Position numbers and translations under genes: made by a program. From assembly GCA_026387235.1 (NCBI GenBank), contig JAPLMD010000024.1, positions 1-40,823 on the forward strand: a stretch of DNA of 40,823 nt, in the 5' to 3' direction. Source of the DNA: Candidatus Omnitrophota bacterium. Lineage in GTDB: Bacteria > Omnitrophota > Gorgyraeia > Gorgyraeales > Gorgyraeaceae. The notes beneath the pieces are model-generated. The model searched no databases. It saw only the letters and a list, made by a program, of their open reading frames with translations, and had not been told where the DNA came from. This document shows, piece by piece, positions 31,518-40,710 of the stretch; position 1 is the first letter of the stretch, and every line of letters starts with the position of its first letter.

Positions 31518-32522
31518 TTATTTGAATATTATATTCGCTATTATGCCAAAGATAATAACCTGCGGAACGGTAATGATGGGAAGCCATATGGCAACGCGCT
31601 TGCCGACATTGATCCATAGAAGCCCTATTTCAGTGTAGTCAGTTACCACGCCTGCCATGAGGAACACGAAGGCATTGCCTACCGCAGCTGTCTGGCGGAA
31701 GATTTCAAAAGCAAGAGGCGCTGTCCCCTCTGAACAGACCTCCATTATAGTAGCGAGGGCTAAGGTGGCTAGCATGCCTAGAAACGTGGGGCCCATGTAT
31801 TTCTGGAAGACTGCCTGCGGCACGTAAGAGCCTATAATGCTCGCGAGGCCCATGCCTATAAGTATCCACCACAAGACCATGTTAGCAAGCATTGTCATGC
31901 CGCTATATACGCCTTTCAAGTCTATAAATAATTGACGCCTTGAAATTTTATACTCTGAGGCCCTTTTTTTAAAATCCGCGGCTATAGAAAAATCTTCGCT
32001 GAGCTCTTTGGTGTTTTTATTTGTCTCGATAATGGCTTTTGATTCGAGCGCCTGATAAATAAGGCCTGTAATAATGGCAATGATAAGCGCAGATAAAATA
32101 ATATATAAAGCCCTGGCCAGGCCGAAAAACGCTATGAGCATCATGGTAATCGGAAGATTGGCCCAGGGGCTCGCCAAAAGAAATGTAACAACGCTAGGGT
32201 TCGAAGCGCCTTTTTTATGAAGCTCTATTGAAAGCGCGAGAATGCCGTGGCTGCAGGCGCTCATTAAAAATCCCAATAAGCCTGAATAAAGTATCGTGCG
32301 TTTATTAGGCTTGGCCAGTACGTGAGAGATATATTCTCTTGGCACAAAATGGTCTATCGCCCCTCCCAGGATAAAACCCAATAGCACTGCCCACCAGATT
32401 TTTCCAATGTACATTAATAGAGATTCTTTAAAAGGTTTGAGGAGCGGGAAAATGTATGATAAGCCGCAGAGTAAAGATAAAGTAAGTATTGCGAGGAAGG
32501 TTTTATTTTTAAATAATTTCAC
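31518..32522 (-). CDS. PF03773-type permease (ArsP-like superfamily), variant SACSHG
   Basis: 334 residues with about ten hydrophobic helices. FLMSACSHGILALSIELHKKGASNP near residue 88 corresponds to the Cys-containing loop that reads CSCSSIP in classic members such as the second permease here. LLASPWANLPITMM and GMLATLALATIMEVCSEGTAPLAFEIFRQTAA are family hallmarks. A central cytoplasmic loop lies near residue 180. The substrate is unknown. The start overlaps the Ca2+-ATPase stop by 4 bp, so a link with cation transport is likely. Confidence 0.8.
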   Translation of the reverse strand: MKLFKNKTFLAILTLSLLCGLSYIFPLLKPFKESLLMYIGKIWWAVLLGFILGGAIDHFVPREYISHVLAKPNKRTILYSGLLGFLMSACSHGILALSIELHKKGASNPSVVTFLLASPWANLPITMMLIAFFGLARALYIILSALIIAIITGLIYQALESKAIIETNKNTKELSEDFSIAADFKKRASEYKISRRQLFIDLKGVYSGMTMLANMVLWWILIGMGLASIIGSYVPQAVFQKYMGPTFLGMLATLALATIMEVCSEGTAPLAFEIFRQTAAVGNAFVFLMAGVVTDYTEIGLLWINVGKRVAIWLPIITVPQVIIFGIIANIIFK

Positions 32523-35215
32523 GGGGTTTTAGATGTGCTGTTTTTAATGAACTTAGCTATCTCCATCGCCCATAACGGAAACGAGGAGATGAGTATTACA
32601 AACGCCCAGTCAAAGGTTCCGAGAGGCTCTGTCTTAAAGATAGTCTGTAAAAACGGCTGATATACAACCAGCATCTGGAGGCTGAAAGAAATAAGCGTGG
32701 CAAGGATTAATTTTTTATTTGTAAGAAATCCTATCTTGAAAATAGATTCCCTGTTATTGCGGCAGTTAAATGAATGAAATAGCTGAGCGCATGATAGCAC
32801 GATAAACGCGGCTGTCCTCGCCCTGCCGATGCCTTCTTTTTCAATAAATAAGACGAAGCTGAAGGCAAACAAACTGCAGAACGCTATAAAAGCGCCCTGC
32901 CAGAGCATTAGAAACGCGTTTTCTTTTGTAATGACAGGTTCATCCGGTTTACGCGGAGGCCTGGACATTATATTTTTACTAACAGGGTCCACGCCCAAGG
33001 CAAGCGCAGGCAAGCCGTCTGTCACCAGATTTACCCAGAGTATCTGTATAGGTAAAAGCGGCACCGGAAGACCTATAAGAGATGAAACAAACATCACTAA
33101 AATCTCACCTACATTGCAAGAGAGAAGATAGTGTATGAATTTCTTTATGTTATCGTATATGCCCCTTCCTTCTTCTACCGCGGACACGATAGAGGCAAAA
33201 TTATCGTCTGTAATGATCATGTCGGAGACTTCTTTTGTAACGTCTGTGCCTGTAATGCCCATGCTGATACCTATGTCAGCTTCCTTTACAGCAGGGGCGT
33301 CATTTACGCCGTCCCCTGTCATTGCCACGACTTCGCCGCGCCTTCTCCACGCCCTTACGATCCTGAGTTTATGTTCAGGCGAAACCCTGGCGTAAACAGG
33401 GATATTTTCTATTATTTCATAAAGTTTATCGTCACTGAGTTTATTCAGCTCTTCTCCGGTAAGGGCCATGGAATCTTTTTTGAAAAATCCGAGTTCTTTG
33501 GCTATCGCGACCGCGGTATTCTTATGATCCCCTGTTATCATTACTGTTTTTATGCCGGCGGTGGAACATCTTTCAATAGCGTCCTTAACCTCTTCTCTCG
33601 CGGGGTCTATCATTGCCACAAGGCCTAAAAATACAATATCTTTTTCAATTGCTTCAGCTCTGTAGCTATCAGGCACTTTATCCATGTTCTTATATCCGAT
33701 GGCGAGGACCCTCATCGCGGACGAAGCGAGTCTCTCGTTGACCGCGAGAATTTCTTTTTTATCCTCATCTTCTAATTTCCTGGCGCCGCCCCTATCTTCT
33801 ATCTGGACACAGTCTTCTAAAAATATATCGGGCGCTCCTTTAATAAACGCGATTACCATGGCGTCATCGCGTCTTACTATGGTCATTTTTTTGCGCTCTG
33901 AATCAAAAGGTATTTCCTCAATAAAAGAAAACCTGTCTTCCAGGTCTTTTTTCCATATATTTATTTTGGCCGCGCAGCTGAGGATCGCGCCTTCTGTAGG
34001 GTCTCCTATGACTTTATAACCTGATTTGTCTTTAACCAGGTCTGCTCCGTTACAAAGCGCCGCGTAAGAAAGAAGTTTATTAAGCTCAGGATAATCAGGC
34101 GGGTCTATTGTTTTATAATCCCTTGTAAATTCTCCTTTTACGTCATAGCCGATTCCAGTGACATTGAATAACATCTTATTTACATAAACCGCCTGGACAG
34201 TCATTTCATTTTTAGTAAGAGTGCCTGTCTTATCAGAGCAAATGACAGTGGCGCAGCCAAGCGTTTCCACAGAAGGGAGCTTTCTTATTATGGCGTGACG
34301 TTTCACCATCCTTTGGACGCCCAGCGCCAGGGCAATGGTTACGACTGCAGGCAAGCCCTCAGGTATGGCGGCAACTGCCAAGCTCACTGAAGTTAAAAAT
34401 ACGTCTATAAGTTTACTGCCGCGCAGGATCTCCAGTAAAAATACAAGGCCTACCAGGCCGAAACAGATATAAACTATAAATTTCCCGAATGCTTCCAATC
34501 TCTTCTGTAAAGGCGTGACGTTATCTTCTACTCCCTGTATCATGCCTGCAATATTGCCCAGCTCCGTCTCCATGCCTGTTTCCGTTACAATGGCCCTGGC
34601 CTTGCCTGAAGCAATAGATGTGCCCATATAAACCATGTTTGCCCTGTCAGCTAAAGGAACATCTCCTTCCTTTAAAGAAAGCGTAGTCTTTACTACAGGA
34701 TGCGATTCGCCTGTGAGGCTCGCTTCGCTTACTGTAAAATTAGGCGTAACCCATATAAGCCGGCTGTCAGCAGGTATATTATCCCCTGCTTCCAGTTCAA
34801 TCAAATCTCCCGGGACTATTTTATAGGAATTTATGATTTGGCGATAACCGCCGCGGATAACCTTTGAATTAGGAGAGGAGAGTTTCTTTAAAGCGGCCAG
34901 GGATTTTTCCGCGCGGTATTCCTGGATAAACCCGAGCATCGCGTTTAATATTACAATCGCTACTATCGCGATAGCGTCTATCCATTCCTGCAGGAATCCC
35001 GAGACAAGCGCCGCGCCTATTAAAACCCAGATAATAAAATCCTTGAACTGGTCTATAAAAATATCCAGAGGATTGATCTCTTTTTTCTCTTTGAGCCGGT
35101 TGGGGCCATATTTCTCCAGCCTCGCGTCAGCTTCCTCGGGAGAAAGGCCCCCGGACGCGTCCACGCCAAGGGCCTTTTCTATTTCAACTATATCCAGTTC
35201 CCACCAGTTTTTCAT
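32519..35215 (-). CDS. P2A-type Ca2+-transporting ATPase (SERCA/PMR1-like)
   Basis: 898 residues. The phosphorylation motif CSDKTGTLTKNEMT and the hinge MTGDGVNDAPAVKEADIGI are intact. Calcium-site residues are visible in all three core helices: PEGLP in M4, NVGE in M5 (LSCNVGEILVMF) and NLVTDG in M6, matching both ion sites of SERCA. The A-domain TGES motif is present (ASLTGESHPV). It exports Ca2+ (possibly Mn2+) from the cytoplasm. The downstream permease overlaps by 4 bp. An exported Met/Cys/His-rich protein is just upstream. Confidence 0.93.
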   Translation of the reverse strand: MKNWWELDIVEIEKALGVDASGGLSPEEADARLEKYGPNRLKEKKEINPLDIFIDQFKDFIIWVLIGAALVSGFLQEWIDAIAIVAIVILNAMLGFIQEYRAEKSLAALKKLSSPNSKVIRGGYRQIINSYKIVPGDLIELEAGDNIPADSRLIWVTPNFTVSEASLTGESHPVVKTTLSLKEGDVPLADRANMVYMGTSIASGKARAIVTETGMETELGNIAGMIQGVEDNVTPLQKRLEAFGKFIVYICFGLVGLVFLLEILRGSKLIDVFLTSVSLAVAAIPEGLPAVVTIALALGVQRMVKRHAIIRKLPSVETLGCATVICSDKTGTLTKNEMTVQAVYVNKMLFNVTGIGYDVKGEFTRDYKTIDPPDYPELNKLLSYAALCNGADLVKDKSGYKVIGDPTEGAILSCAAKINIWKKDLEDRFSFIEEIPFDSERKKMTIVRRDDAMVIAFIKGAPDIFLEDCVQIEDRGGARKLEDEDKKEILAVNERLASSAMRVLAIGYKNMDKVPDSYRAEAIEKDIVFLGLVAMIDPAREEVKDAIERCSTAGIKTVMITGDHKNTAVAIAKELGFFKKDSMALTGEELNKLSDDKLYEIIENIPVYARVSPEHKLRIVRAWRRRGEVVAMTGDGVNDAPAVKEADIGISMGITGTDVTKEVSDMIITDDNFASIVSAVEEGRGIYDNIKKFIHYLLSCNVGEILVMFVSSLIGLPVPLLPIQILWVNLVTDGLPALALGVDPVSKNIMSRPPRKPDEPVITKENAFLMLWQGAFIAFCSLFAFSFVLFIEKEGIGRARTAAFIVLSCAQLFHSFNCRNNRESIFKIGFLTNKKLILATLISFSLQMLVVYQPFLQTIFKTEPLGTFDWAFVILISSFPLWAMEIAKFIKNSTSKTP

Positions 35216-35218
35216 ATA

Positions 35219-35614
35219 TTACTTTTTATCCTGCATCTTGCTGCACACGGGGCAGTTGCTCTTCATCTCTTCCATTGATTTTCTCATTGCTTCTGTGTCC
35301 ATTTTCATTTCAACTTCTTTTACGAGATTCATGTCCTTGTCATATTTTATTAACTTATTCCCAAGCACTACTACAACTCCTCCGTCATAAGTAGCCAATG
35401 TTTCCATGTCCATCATGCGCCTCACCATCATCTTATGCATGGGGCATATGCATTCGCCCTTCTCGGATCCTTTTTCTTTATCGCCGAACATCCTGCCGAA
35501 CATGCCGCCGCCATGGCGTTGCGGGCAGCTGCCTCCGCCTTCCTCCGCAAAAGACGCGCCGCTAAAATTGACAGTCAAAACAGCTATCGCGCAAATCAAT
35601 AACAATTTTCTCAT
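35219..35614 (-). CDS. Exported Met/Cys/His-rich protein, possible metal binder
   Basis: 131 residues with a signal peptide (cleavage near FAEE, residue 23). The mature part contains RHGGGMFGRMFG, then ECICPMHKMMVRRMMDMETL (C55, C57, one His and five Met in 20 residues) and ends with CPVCSKMQDKK. Such clusters suit binding of soft metals such as Cu+ or Ag+, though the CPxC pairs could bind zinc. The middle (TYDGGVVVVLGNKLIKYDKD) looks like a small beta domain. It lies between a ZIP metal transporter and the Ca2+-ATPase, 3 bp before the latter. No family is recognised. Confidence 0.6.
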   Translation of the reverse strand: MRKLLLICAIAVLTVNFSGASFAEEGGGSCPQRHGGGMFGRMFGDKEKGSEKGECICPMHKMMVRRMMDMETLATYDGGVVVVLGNKLIKYDKDMNLVKEVEMKMDTEAMRKSMEEMKSNCPVCSKMQDKK

Positions 35615-35627
35615 ACTGCCTCCTCTC

Positions 35628-36380
35628 TTATTCTATAAAAACCAGTAAAGCCATTATGCCTATCCCAAGCATAATGGAACCAAGCTGTAATAACGATGTG
35701 GAAATCTTCACGTGGTCTTCTTTGTGAAGTTCAGGTATCAGGTCGCTCCCTGCTATATATAAAAATCCGCCTGCTGTTATGGGCAGCAGGCATGTTGAAA
35801 AACCTTTTATCCTGGATTCAAGGATAAGGGCTATTATCGCGCCGACTACAGACGTAAGCGCAGAGATAAAATTTAAAAAAAGCGCCTTTTTTACAGACAT
35901 GCCGCTATATATAAGTATGCCGAAATCGCCTATCTCCTGAGGGATTTCATGCAATATTACCGCGAGAGTGGTTGCAACGCCTATCGGAACAGATACAGCA
36001 AAACTCGCGGCCACTATCATACCGTCCAGCATGTTATGCACCCCGTCTCCTATAAGATTAAGGGCTGCCACGGGATGGACATGCTCTTTGGAAGTAGGTA
36101 TATGACAATGCCTCCAGCGTATAAATTTTTCAAGTATGAAAAAAATAAAGATCCCGGCCAGGACATAAAACGAAGTTTTAAGATTAGCGCCTAACGCTTC
36201 AAATGACTGCGGCAACAGATGTATAAACGCATCGCCGAACAAACCGCCCACCGCAAAGCTCACCATGAATAAAAGCGCTGCTTTAAGCTTTGTCTTGTTC
36301 AGAGAGATGGTAACCGCGCCTATAAGCGATATCAGGCTTATTACAACCACGCTTCCTATTGTCCACAGCCAAACTTTCAT
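35628..36380 (-). CDS. ZIP-family divalent metal transporter
   Basis: 250 residues, eight predicted membrane helices. The binuclear metal site is shown by NLIGDGVHNMLDG near residue 110 and HEIPQEIGDFGIL near residue 144, typical of ZIP helices 4 and 5. A short His-containing loop (RWRHCHIPTSKEHVH) lies between helices 3 and 4. It imports Zn2+, Mn2+ or Fe2+. It starts 1 bp after the TrxB stop. Confidence 0.92.
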   Translation of the reverse strand: MKVWLWTIGSVVVISLISLIGAVTISLNKTKLKAALLFMVSFAVGGLFGDAFIHLLPQSFEALGANLKTSFYVLAGIFIFFILEKFIRWRHCHIPTSKEHVHPVAALNLIGDGVHNMLDGMIVAASFAVSVPIGVATTLAVILHEIPQEIGDFGILIYSGMSVKKALFLNFISALTSVVGAIIALILESRIKGFSTCLLPITAGGFLYIAGSDLIPELHKEDHVKISTSLLQLGSIMLGIGIMALLVFIE

Positions 36381-36381
36381 A

Positions 36382-37293
36382 TTATCTCTCGAGGTAATGC
36401 CGGCAGCTAAATGCCGCGGTTGCGCCTTCCCCGCAGGCAGTCACTACCTGTCTTAATAATTTTTTACGGCAGTCGCCGCACGCAAATATGCCTGCCTTTG
36501 AAGTCAGGCAATTGTCATCTGATATTATATAACCCGCCTCATCCAAAGGCACTGCACCTTTTAAAAAATCCGTATTAGGCTTATATCCTGCGAATATAAA
36601 AACCCCGTCGCAAGAAAAATCTGTCATGGCATTGGTTTTCACGTTCTTTATCTTTACGCCCGCGACTTTAGCGGCTCCGGTAATCTCCGTAACAACCGAA
36701 TCCCACGCAAATTCTATCTTTTTATCGGCAAATGCCCTTTCCTGCAGAATCTTAGTCCCGCGCAATACGTTTCTTCTATGTATAACAGTCGCTTTTTTTA
36801 CAAATCTTGTCAGAAAAAGCGCTTCTTCGAGCGCGGTATCTCCCCCTCCCACCACGACTATTTCTTTATTTTTAAATAACGCGCCGTCGCAAGTGCCGCA
36901 ATAAGATACACCCCTGCCCCTGAATTTATCCTCACCCGGGACATCCAATCTCTTAGGGCTCGCTCCGGCAGCAATGATGATTGACGAGGCAGTATAAGCC
37001 TTATCCTCTGTTAGTATCTGCCAGCCTGGTTTGGCTTCTTTAATTTCTCTTACTTCGGCTGCAATAAACTCTGTCCCGAATTTTCCAGCCTGCTTTTTAA
37101 ACTTTTCTATTAATTCAAAACCATTTACGCCATCGGGAAATCCCGGATAATTCTCTATATGGTCTGTCGTGACAGCCTGGCACGGGACAGAAAAACTCTC
37201 CACGATAAGCGTTTTGAGCCTCGCTCTGGAAGCGTATATGCCTGCTGTAAGGCCTGCGGGCCCTCCACCTATAATAATAACGTCATAATCCAT
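36382..37293 (-). CDS. trxB: Thioredoxin reductase (NADPH type)
   Basis: 303 residues. FAD motif IIIGGGPAGLTAG, redox centre C132-x-x-C135 (YCGTCDG) and NADPH motif VVVGGGDTALEEA followed by H172-R-R-x-x-x-R178 (HRRNVLR), which marks NADPH specificity. One oddity: the usual GGQ of the FAD region is PCQ (ESFSVPCQAVT). It likely supports arsenate reduction or thiol repair in the adjoining arsenic locus. The start lies about three bases after the predicted transcription start. Confidence 0.95.
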   Translation of the reverse strand: MDYDVIIIGGGPAGLTAGIYASRARLKTLIVESFSVPCQAVTTDHIENYPGFPDGVNGFELIEKFKKQAGKFGTEFIAAEVREIKEAKPGWQILTEDKAYTASSIIIAAGASPKRLDVPGEDKFRGRGVSYCGTCDGALFKNKEIVVVGGGDTALEEALFLTRFVKKATVIHRRNVLRGTKILQERAFADKKIEFAWDSVVTEITGAAKVAGVKIKNVKTNAMTDFSCDGVFIFAGYKPNTDFLKGAVPLDEAGYIISDDNCLTSKAGIFACGDCRKKLLRQVVTACGEGATAAFSCRHYLER

Positions 37294-37303
37294 GGTATTG
37301 GGT

Positions 37304-37312
37304 ATTATACCA
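37304..37312 (-). promoter_or_regulatory. Extended -10 promoter of trxB, almost leaderless
   Basis: TGGTATAAT on the minus strand; its -10 ends ten bases before the trxB ATG, so the leader would be only about 3 bases. It would let trxB and the downstream ZIP be expressed apart from acr3. Confidence 0.5.
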
Positions 37313-37326
37313 AATTCCCGGCAGGT

Positions 37327-38370
37327 TTAGGAGAAATATCTTTTCTTAAAATATAAAGCCACGCTCACCAGCCCTATAAGAACCGGCACCTCTACTAGAG
37401 GCCCGATGACCGCGGCGAACGCAGCCCCGGAATTTATTCCAAAAACCGAAACTGCAACTGCAATGGCTAATTCAAAATTATTGCTGGCAGCAGTAAATGA
37501 CAGAGTGGCGGTCTTTGAGTATCCGGCGTTAAGTTTTTTGCCCATATAAAATGAGATCAAAAACATCAGGACAAAATAAATTAAAAGCGGTATGGCGATC
37601 CGCACTACGTCCATGGGTATCTTCACAATATATTCGCCCTTAAGAGAAAACATGACCACAATAGTAAAAAGAAGCGCGATAAGCGTCAAAGGACTGATGG
37701 CAGGAATAAACTTCTTCTCATACCAATCTTTGCCTTTAAGTTTAATAAGACTGAAGCGGCTGATAATACCTGCCAAAAACGGAATCCCCAGATAAATAAA
37801 AACGCTCCACGCGATCTGCCCGATAGTAATACGCACTATTGCGCCCTTAAGGCCAAGCCATGCAGGAAAAAGAGTAATAAAAAGCCATGCATACACAGAG
37901 TAGAAAAGCACTTGAAAAACAGAATTAAAAGCCACCAGCCCCGCGCAATATTCTGTATCGCCTTTTGCGAGTTCGTTCCAGACAATGACCATGGCAATGC
38001 ACCGCGCCAAACCTATCATGATCAGCCCTGCCATGTATTCCGGATATCCGCGCAAAAATACCACTGCAAGAATAAACATAAGCACAGGCCCGATTACCCA
38101 GTTTTGGATAAGCGAAAGCGTCAGCACTTTTGTGTTGCGGAATACATCTCCCATCTCCTCGTATTTGACCTTAGCCAGAGGCGGATACATCATTAAAATT
38201 AAGCCTATAGCGATGGGAATGTTTGTTGTGCCTACCTGAAACTTATTCCAGAACCCGCCAATCTGAGGATAAAAATAACCGGACAAAACCCCTGCTGCCA
38301 TACCCAAAAATATCCATAGCGTCAAAAATCTGTCTAAAAATGATAATTTTTTTATAATATTTTCAGACAT
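37327..38370 (-). CDS. acr3: Arsenite efflux transporter Acr3
   Basis: 347 residues, ten helices of the BART superfamily. The family signature [22 protein letters not shown] lies near residue 120 and contains the cysteine known to be needed for As(III) transport, and [18 protein letters not shown] lies near residue 293. It exports arsenite using the proton gradient. The start has GGAGGCAGG upstream. It follows the ArsP-like permease by 29 bp. Confidence 0.95.
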   Translation of the reverse strand: MSENIIKKLSFLDRFLTLWIFLGMAAGVLSGYFYPQIGGFWNKFQVGTTNIPIAIGLILMMYPPLAKVKYEEMGDVFRNTKVLTLSLIQNWVIGPVLMFILAVVFLRGYPEYMAGLIMIGLARCIAMVIVWNELAKGDTEYCAGLVAFNSVFQVLFYSVYAWLFITLFPAWLGLKGAIVRITIGQIAWSVFIYLGIPFLAGIISRFSLIKLKGKDWYEKKFIPAISPLTLIALLFTIVVMFSLKGEYIVKIPMDVVRIAIPLLIYFVLMFLISFYMGKKLNAGYSKTATLSFTAASNNFELAIAVAVSVFGINSGAAFAAVIGPLVEVPVLIGLVSVALYFKKRYFS

Positions 38371-38399
38371 TACCTGCCTCCTAGGATTTCTATATTTAT

Positions 38400-39359
38400 C
38401 TAAAGTAAAAGTTTTTGCAAGAAGTTAAACAAATAGCCTGTAAGAATTATAGCTAAAGTTGTTATGCTAAAAAAGATAGCTATTAATTTCAGTTTCATAG
38501 CTCTTCTCAACATTATCGCTTCAGGCAGGCTCAGCGCTGCGACAGCCATCATGAATGCTAAAGCAGTCCCCAAAGGAACTCCCTTCTGGAACAAGACAAC
38601 TGCGATAGGCACTATCGCGGCGCAGCTTCCATACATGGGAACGCCGATAATCGTGGCGATAGGCACAGAAAATACCCCTGTTTTACTGATTATTGCGTGA
38701 ACAGTCTCCTGCGGAATATAATTATGGATCAAAGCCCCCAGTCCCACGCCGATCAATACCCAGACCCAGAGTTTGCGCACAATGTTATTCGACTCCTGAA
38801 TACCGAAAATAACCCTTTGCCTGATCCCTTTATACTTTATTTCAGATACCTCTTCTGTATTTTCAGCTGCAATATCTTTTTCAATGTATTTCTCCAGTTT
38901 CATTCCGCCAAGGATAATACCTGAAACAATCCCTATAGCCATACCGCTTATTACATAGGCAAGCGTGATCTTCCAGCCAAAAAATCCCAGCATCAAAACA
39001 ACCAAATATTCGTTAATCAATGGGGACGTGATGAGAAAAGAAAAAGTTATCCCCAGAGGCACTCCTGCTTTTAAAAAACTTATAAAAATCGGTATTGAAG
39101 AGCATGAACAAAACGGCGTAACTGCGCCGAAGAGCGACGCAAAGAAGTTTCCCCAACCCTTGCTTCCGGTAATCCAGGCTTTAATTTTCTGCTGTGAAAT
39201 AAAACTCCGCAGGAATCCAATCGCCGCTATCAACACAAATAAAAGCAGTATGATTTTAACAAAATCGTAAATAAAGAAGTTTATGCTGGATCCTAATTTA
39301 GAACCGGAATCGAGCTTTAAAATAGAGTATGTCAGCCAATCAACTATTAACTGCAGCAT
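38400..39359 (-). CDS. ArsP-like permease (PF03773)
   Basis: 319 residues, about ten helices. The Cys motif [20 protein letters not shown] near residue 80 is the three-Cys centre of ArsP and related permeases, and [18 protein letters not shown] is the repeat half. ArsP exports trivalent organoarsenicals; other PF03773 members may handle other soft substrates. It overlaps the small double-CC protein gene by 13 bp. Confidence 0.88.
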   Translation of the reverse strand: MLQLIVDWLTYSILKLDSGSKLGSSINFFIYDFVKIILLLFVLIAAIGFLRSFISQQKIKAWITGSKGWGNFFASLFGAVTPFCSCSSIPIFISFLKAGVPLGITFSFLITSPLINEYLVVLMLGFFGWKITLAYVISGMAIGIVSGIILGGMKLEKYIEKDIAAENTEEVSEIKYKGIRQRVIFGIQESNNIVRKLWVWVLIGVGLGALIHNYIPQETVHAIISKTGVFSVPIATIIGVPMYGSCAAIVPIAVVLFQKGVPLGTALAFMMAVAALSLPEAIMLRRAMKLKLIAIFFSITTLAIILTGYLFNFLQKLLL

Positions 39360-39496
39360 GAACTGCCTCCCTTATTCGAAGGCTTGGAGCAGCATGGCTG
39401 AGATTTTGCTTTTTCCTCCATTTTCTTGTCTAATTTTTCAAACATTCTGGAGAAAAACCCTTTCTTTGTCTTTTTTTCTTCTGTTTTATCTTTCAT
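39347..39496 (-). CDS. Small double-CC protein coupled to the permease (49 aa)
   Basis: A missed short gene with AAAGGAG seven bases before its ATG. It starts two bases after the DUF134 stop and overlaps the permease by 13 bp. Residues 1-31 are a charged Lys/Glu-rich helix with [13 protein letters not shown]. The C-terminus carries two vicinal cysteine pairs, C35-C36 (QPCCSKPS) and C47-C48 (SSCCS at the very end). Vicinal Cys pairs bind As(III), Sb(III) or other thiophilic ions, as in ArsD. It may deliver metalloid to the permease or sense it. No family is recognised. Confidence 0.75.
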   Translation of the reverse strand: MKDKTEEKKTKKGFFSRMFEKLDKKMEEKAKSQPCCSKPSNKGGSSCCS

Positions 39497-39498
39497 AT

Positions 39499-39795
39499 TT
39501 ATCTCCTTTCTATTCTACAGCAACCACCCTCAATCCTGATCGCCTTAATATTCACTAGTCCATCCGCTATCTTAGCGTGAGCCGAAGATATGATCCTGGA
39601 AAAAGTTGGCCGGGAGATCTTCATCTTTTTCGACGCATCTATCTGCTTTAATCCTTGCAGGCACGCCAGGCGCACCGCTTCAAATTCATCGAGCGTGAGA
39701 TACACGCTCTTTAATTTACTCAGCGGCCTGCATAAAGGCTTAAAACATCTTTCCTGCGGCGCGCATTTTATCCATCTGGTCTTCTTCGGCCTCAA
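39499..39795 (-). CDS. DUF134-family helix-turn-helix regulator with cysteines
   Basis: 98 residues from TTG 39795 (RPKKTRW) behind GGGAGGGG. The DUF134 pattern is shown by LTLDEFEAVRLACLQGLKQIDASKKMKISRPTF, a sigma-factor-like HTH. Cysteines C11, C17, C22, C45, C92 and C93 could form a metal or metalloid sensor. The perfect inverted repeat next to its promoter suggests self-regulation and control of the downstream double-CC peptide, permease and acr3. Confidence 0.88.
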   Translation of the reverse strand: MRPKKTRWIKCAPQERCFKPLCRPLSKLKSVYLTLDEFEAVRLACLQGLKQIDASKKMKISRPTFSRIISSAHAKIADGLVNIKAIRIEGGCCRIERR

Positions 39796-39808
39796 ACACC
39801 CCTCCCGG

Positions 39809-39834
39809 TAGTTATGAACATTCGTTCATAACTA
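39809..39834. promoter_or_regulatory. Perfect inverted repeat, probable DUF134 operator
   Basis: TAGTTATGAAC, ATTC, GTTCATAACTA: two perfect 11-bp arms with a 4-bp centre at 39809-39834. It lies between the -10 box and the start codon, over the likely transcription start. Confidence 0.8.
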
Positions 39835-39862
39835 ATTTACCACAAACAATTTTACATGTCAA
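39834..39862 (-). promoter_or_regulatory. Promoter of the DUF134-permease-acr3 operon
   Basis: TTGACA (39857-39862), exactly 17 bp, TAAATT (39834-39839) on the minus strand, touching the operator repeat. Confidence 0.75.
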
Positions 39863-39885
39863 GTTGTTATAAAAATAGGGAGTAC

Positions 39886-40710
39886 TTAAATATGAGGGCT
39901 GCTATTATTTTTTCTAATAAAAATCCGGGCTATTCTTTCTTCAACCTTTGGATGGAGCAGGACAATCAAAAGGCCTCCTATGATATTACCGAGAGTGACC
40001 GGGATCAGATTATTGAAGATGGTAAAAAAACTATGCGCAAATTCACCCTTTGCCATAAGCCCTGCCGGTAAGAAATACATATTGGCCACGGAGTGCTCAT
40101 AGCCTGACGCGACAAAAGTCATAATCGGAAAATAGATGCCCAATATCTTGCCTTCGATAGTTCTAGAGGCAATACACATAATTACAGCCAGGCACACAAG
40201 CATATTACACAGGATCCCCCGGTATAGCGCTTCAGTAAAACTCAATTGTAATTTTGCTTCACTGATCTTAACTGCCACAGCTCCTATTGAGGTTAAATCG
40301 CCGAGTTTTACAAGCAGCCCTGAATTAAACACCAGCCACGCTATAATAATAGAGCCCAGAAGATTACCTAAATATACTACCGCCCAATTGCGCAGAACCT
40401 TTCCATAAGAATATCTTTGATATATCAGCCCTATTGTCATCAGAATGTTCCCTGTAAAAAGTTCTGAACCTAATATAAGTACCAGCATAAGGCCTACGCT
40501 AAAAACGCTTCCTGCGAGAAACTTTGCAAATCCAGGATCCAGCGTGCCTCCGCTCAATACACTGGTTGCTACGCTGGCGCCGAAAGCAATATACATGCCC
40601 GCCAGGATCCCGAAAATAAAAAGCTCAAATACGGTTTCTTTCGCTTTCTTTTCCCCTCTTTCGCTTATGGCCTTTGACATCTCTAAAGGGCTTAAAAAAA
40701 GATTATCCAT
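39886..40710 (-). CDS. Formate/nitrite (FNT) family channel
   Basis: 274 residues with six helices. FNT signatures: AGMYIAFGASVATSV near residue 35, SVGLMLVLILGSELFTGNILM near residue 70, NWAVVYLGNLLGSII near residue 107 and SGYEHSVANMYFLPAGL near residue 201. Moves formate, nitrite, hydrosulfide or another small anion. AAAAAGGAG precedes the ATG. A possible promoter, TTGACG at 40752-40757 with AATAAT 19 bp later, is weak. The stop is 23 bp from the DUF134 promoter. In an anaerobe formate is a likely substrate, but nitrite fits the NO-defence genes. Confidence 0.9.
   Translation of the reverse strand: MDNLFLSPLEMSKAISERGEKKAKETVFELFIFGILAGMYIAFGASVATSVLSGGTLDPGFAKFLAGSVFSVGLMLVLILGSELFTGNILMTIGLIYQRYSYGKVLRNWAVVYLGNLLGSIIIAWLVFNSGLLVKLGDLTSIGAVAVKISEAKLQLSFTEALYRGILCNMLVCLAVIMCIASRTIEGKILGIYFPIMTFVASGYEHSVANMYFLPAGLMAKGEFAHSFFTIFNNLIPVTLGNIIGGLLIVLLHPKVEERIARIFIRKNNSSPHI

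Noticed and set aside
33131-33628. 165-codon plus-strand frame
   Set aside because: Antisense to the catalytic core of the Ca2+-ATPase, which is fully conserved on the minus strand.
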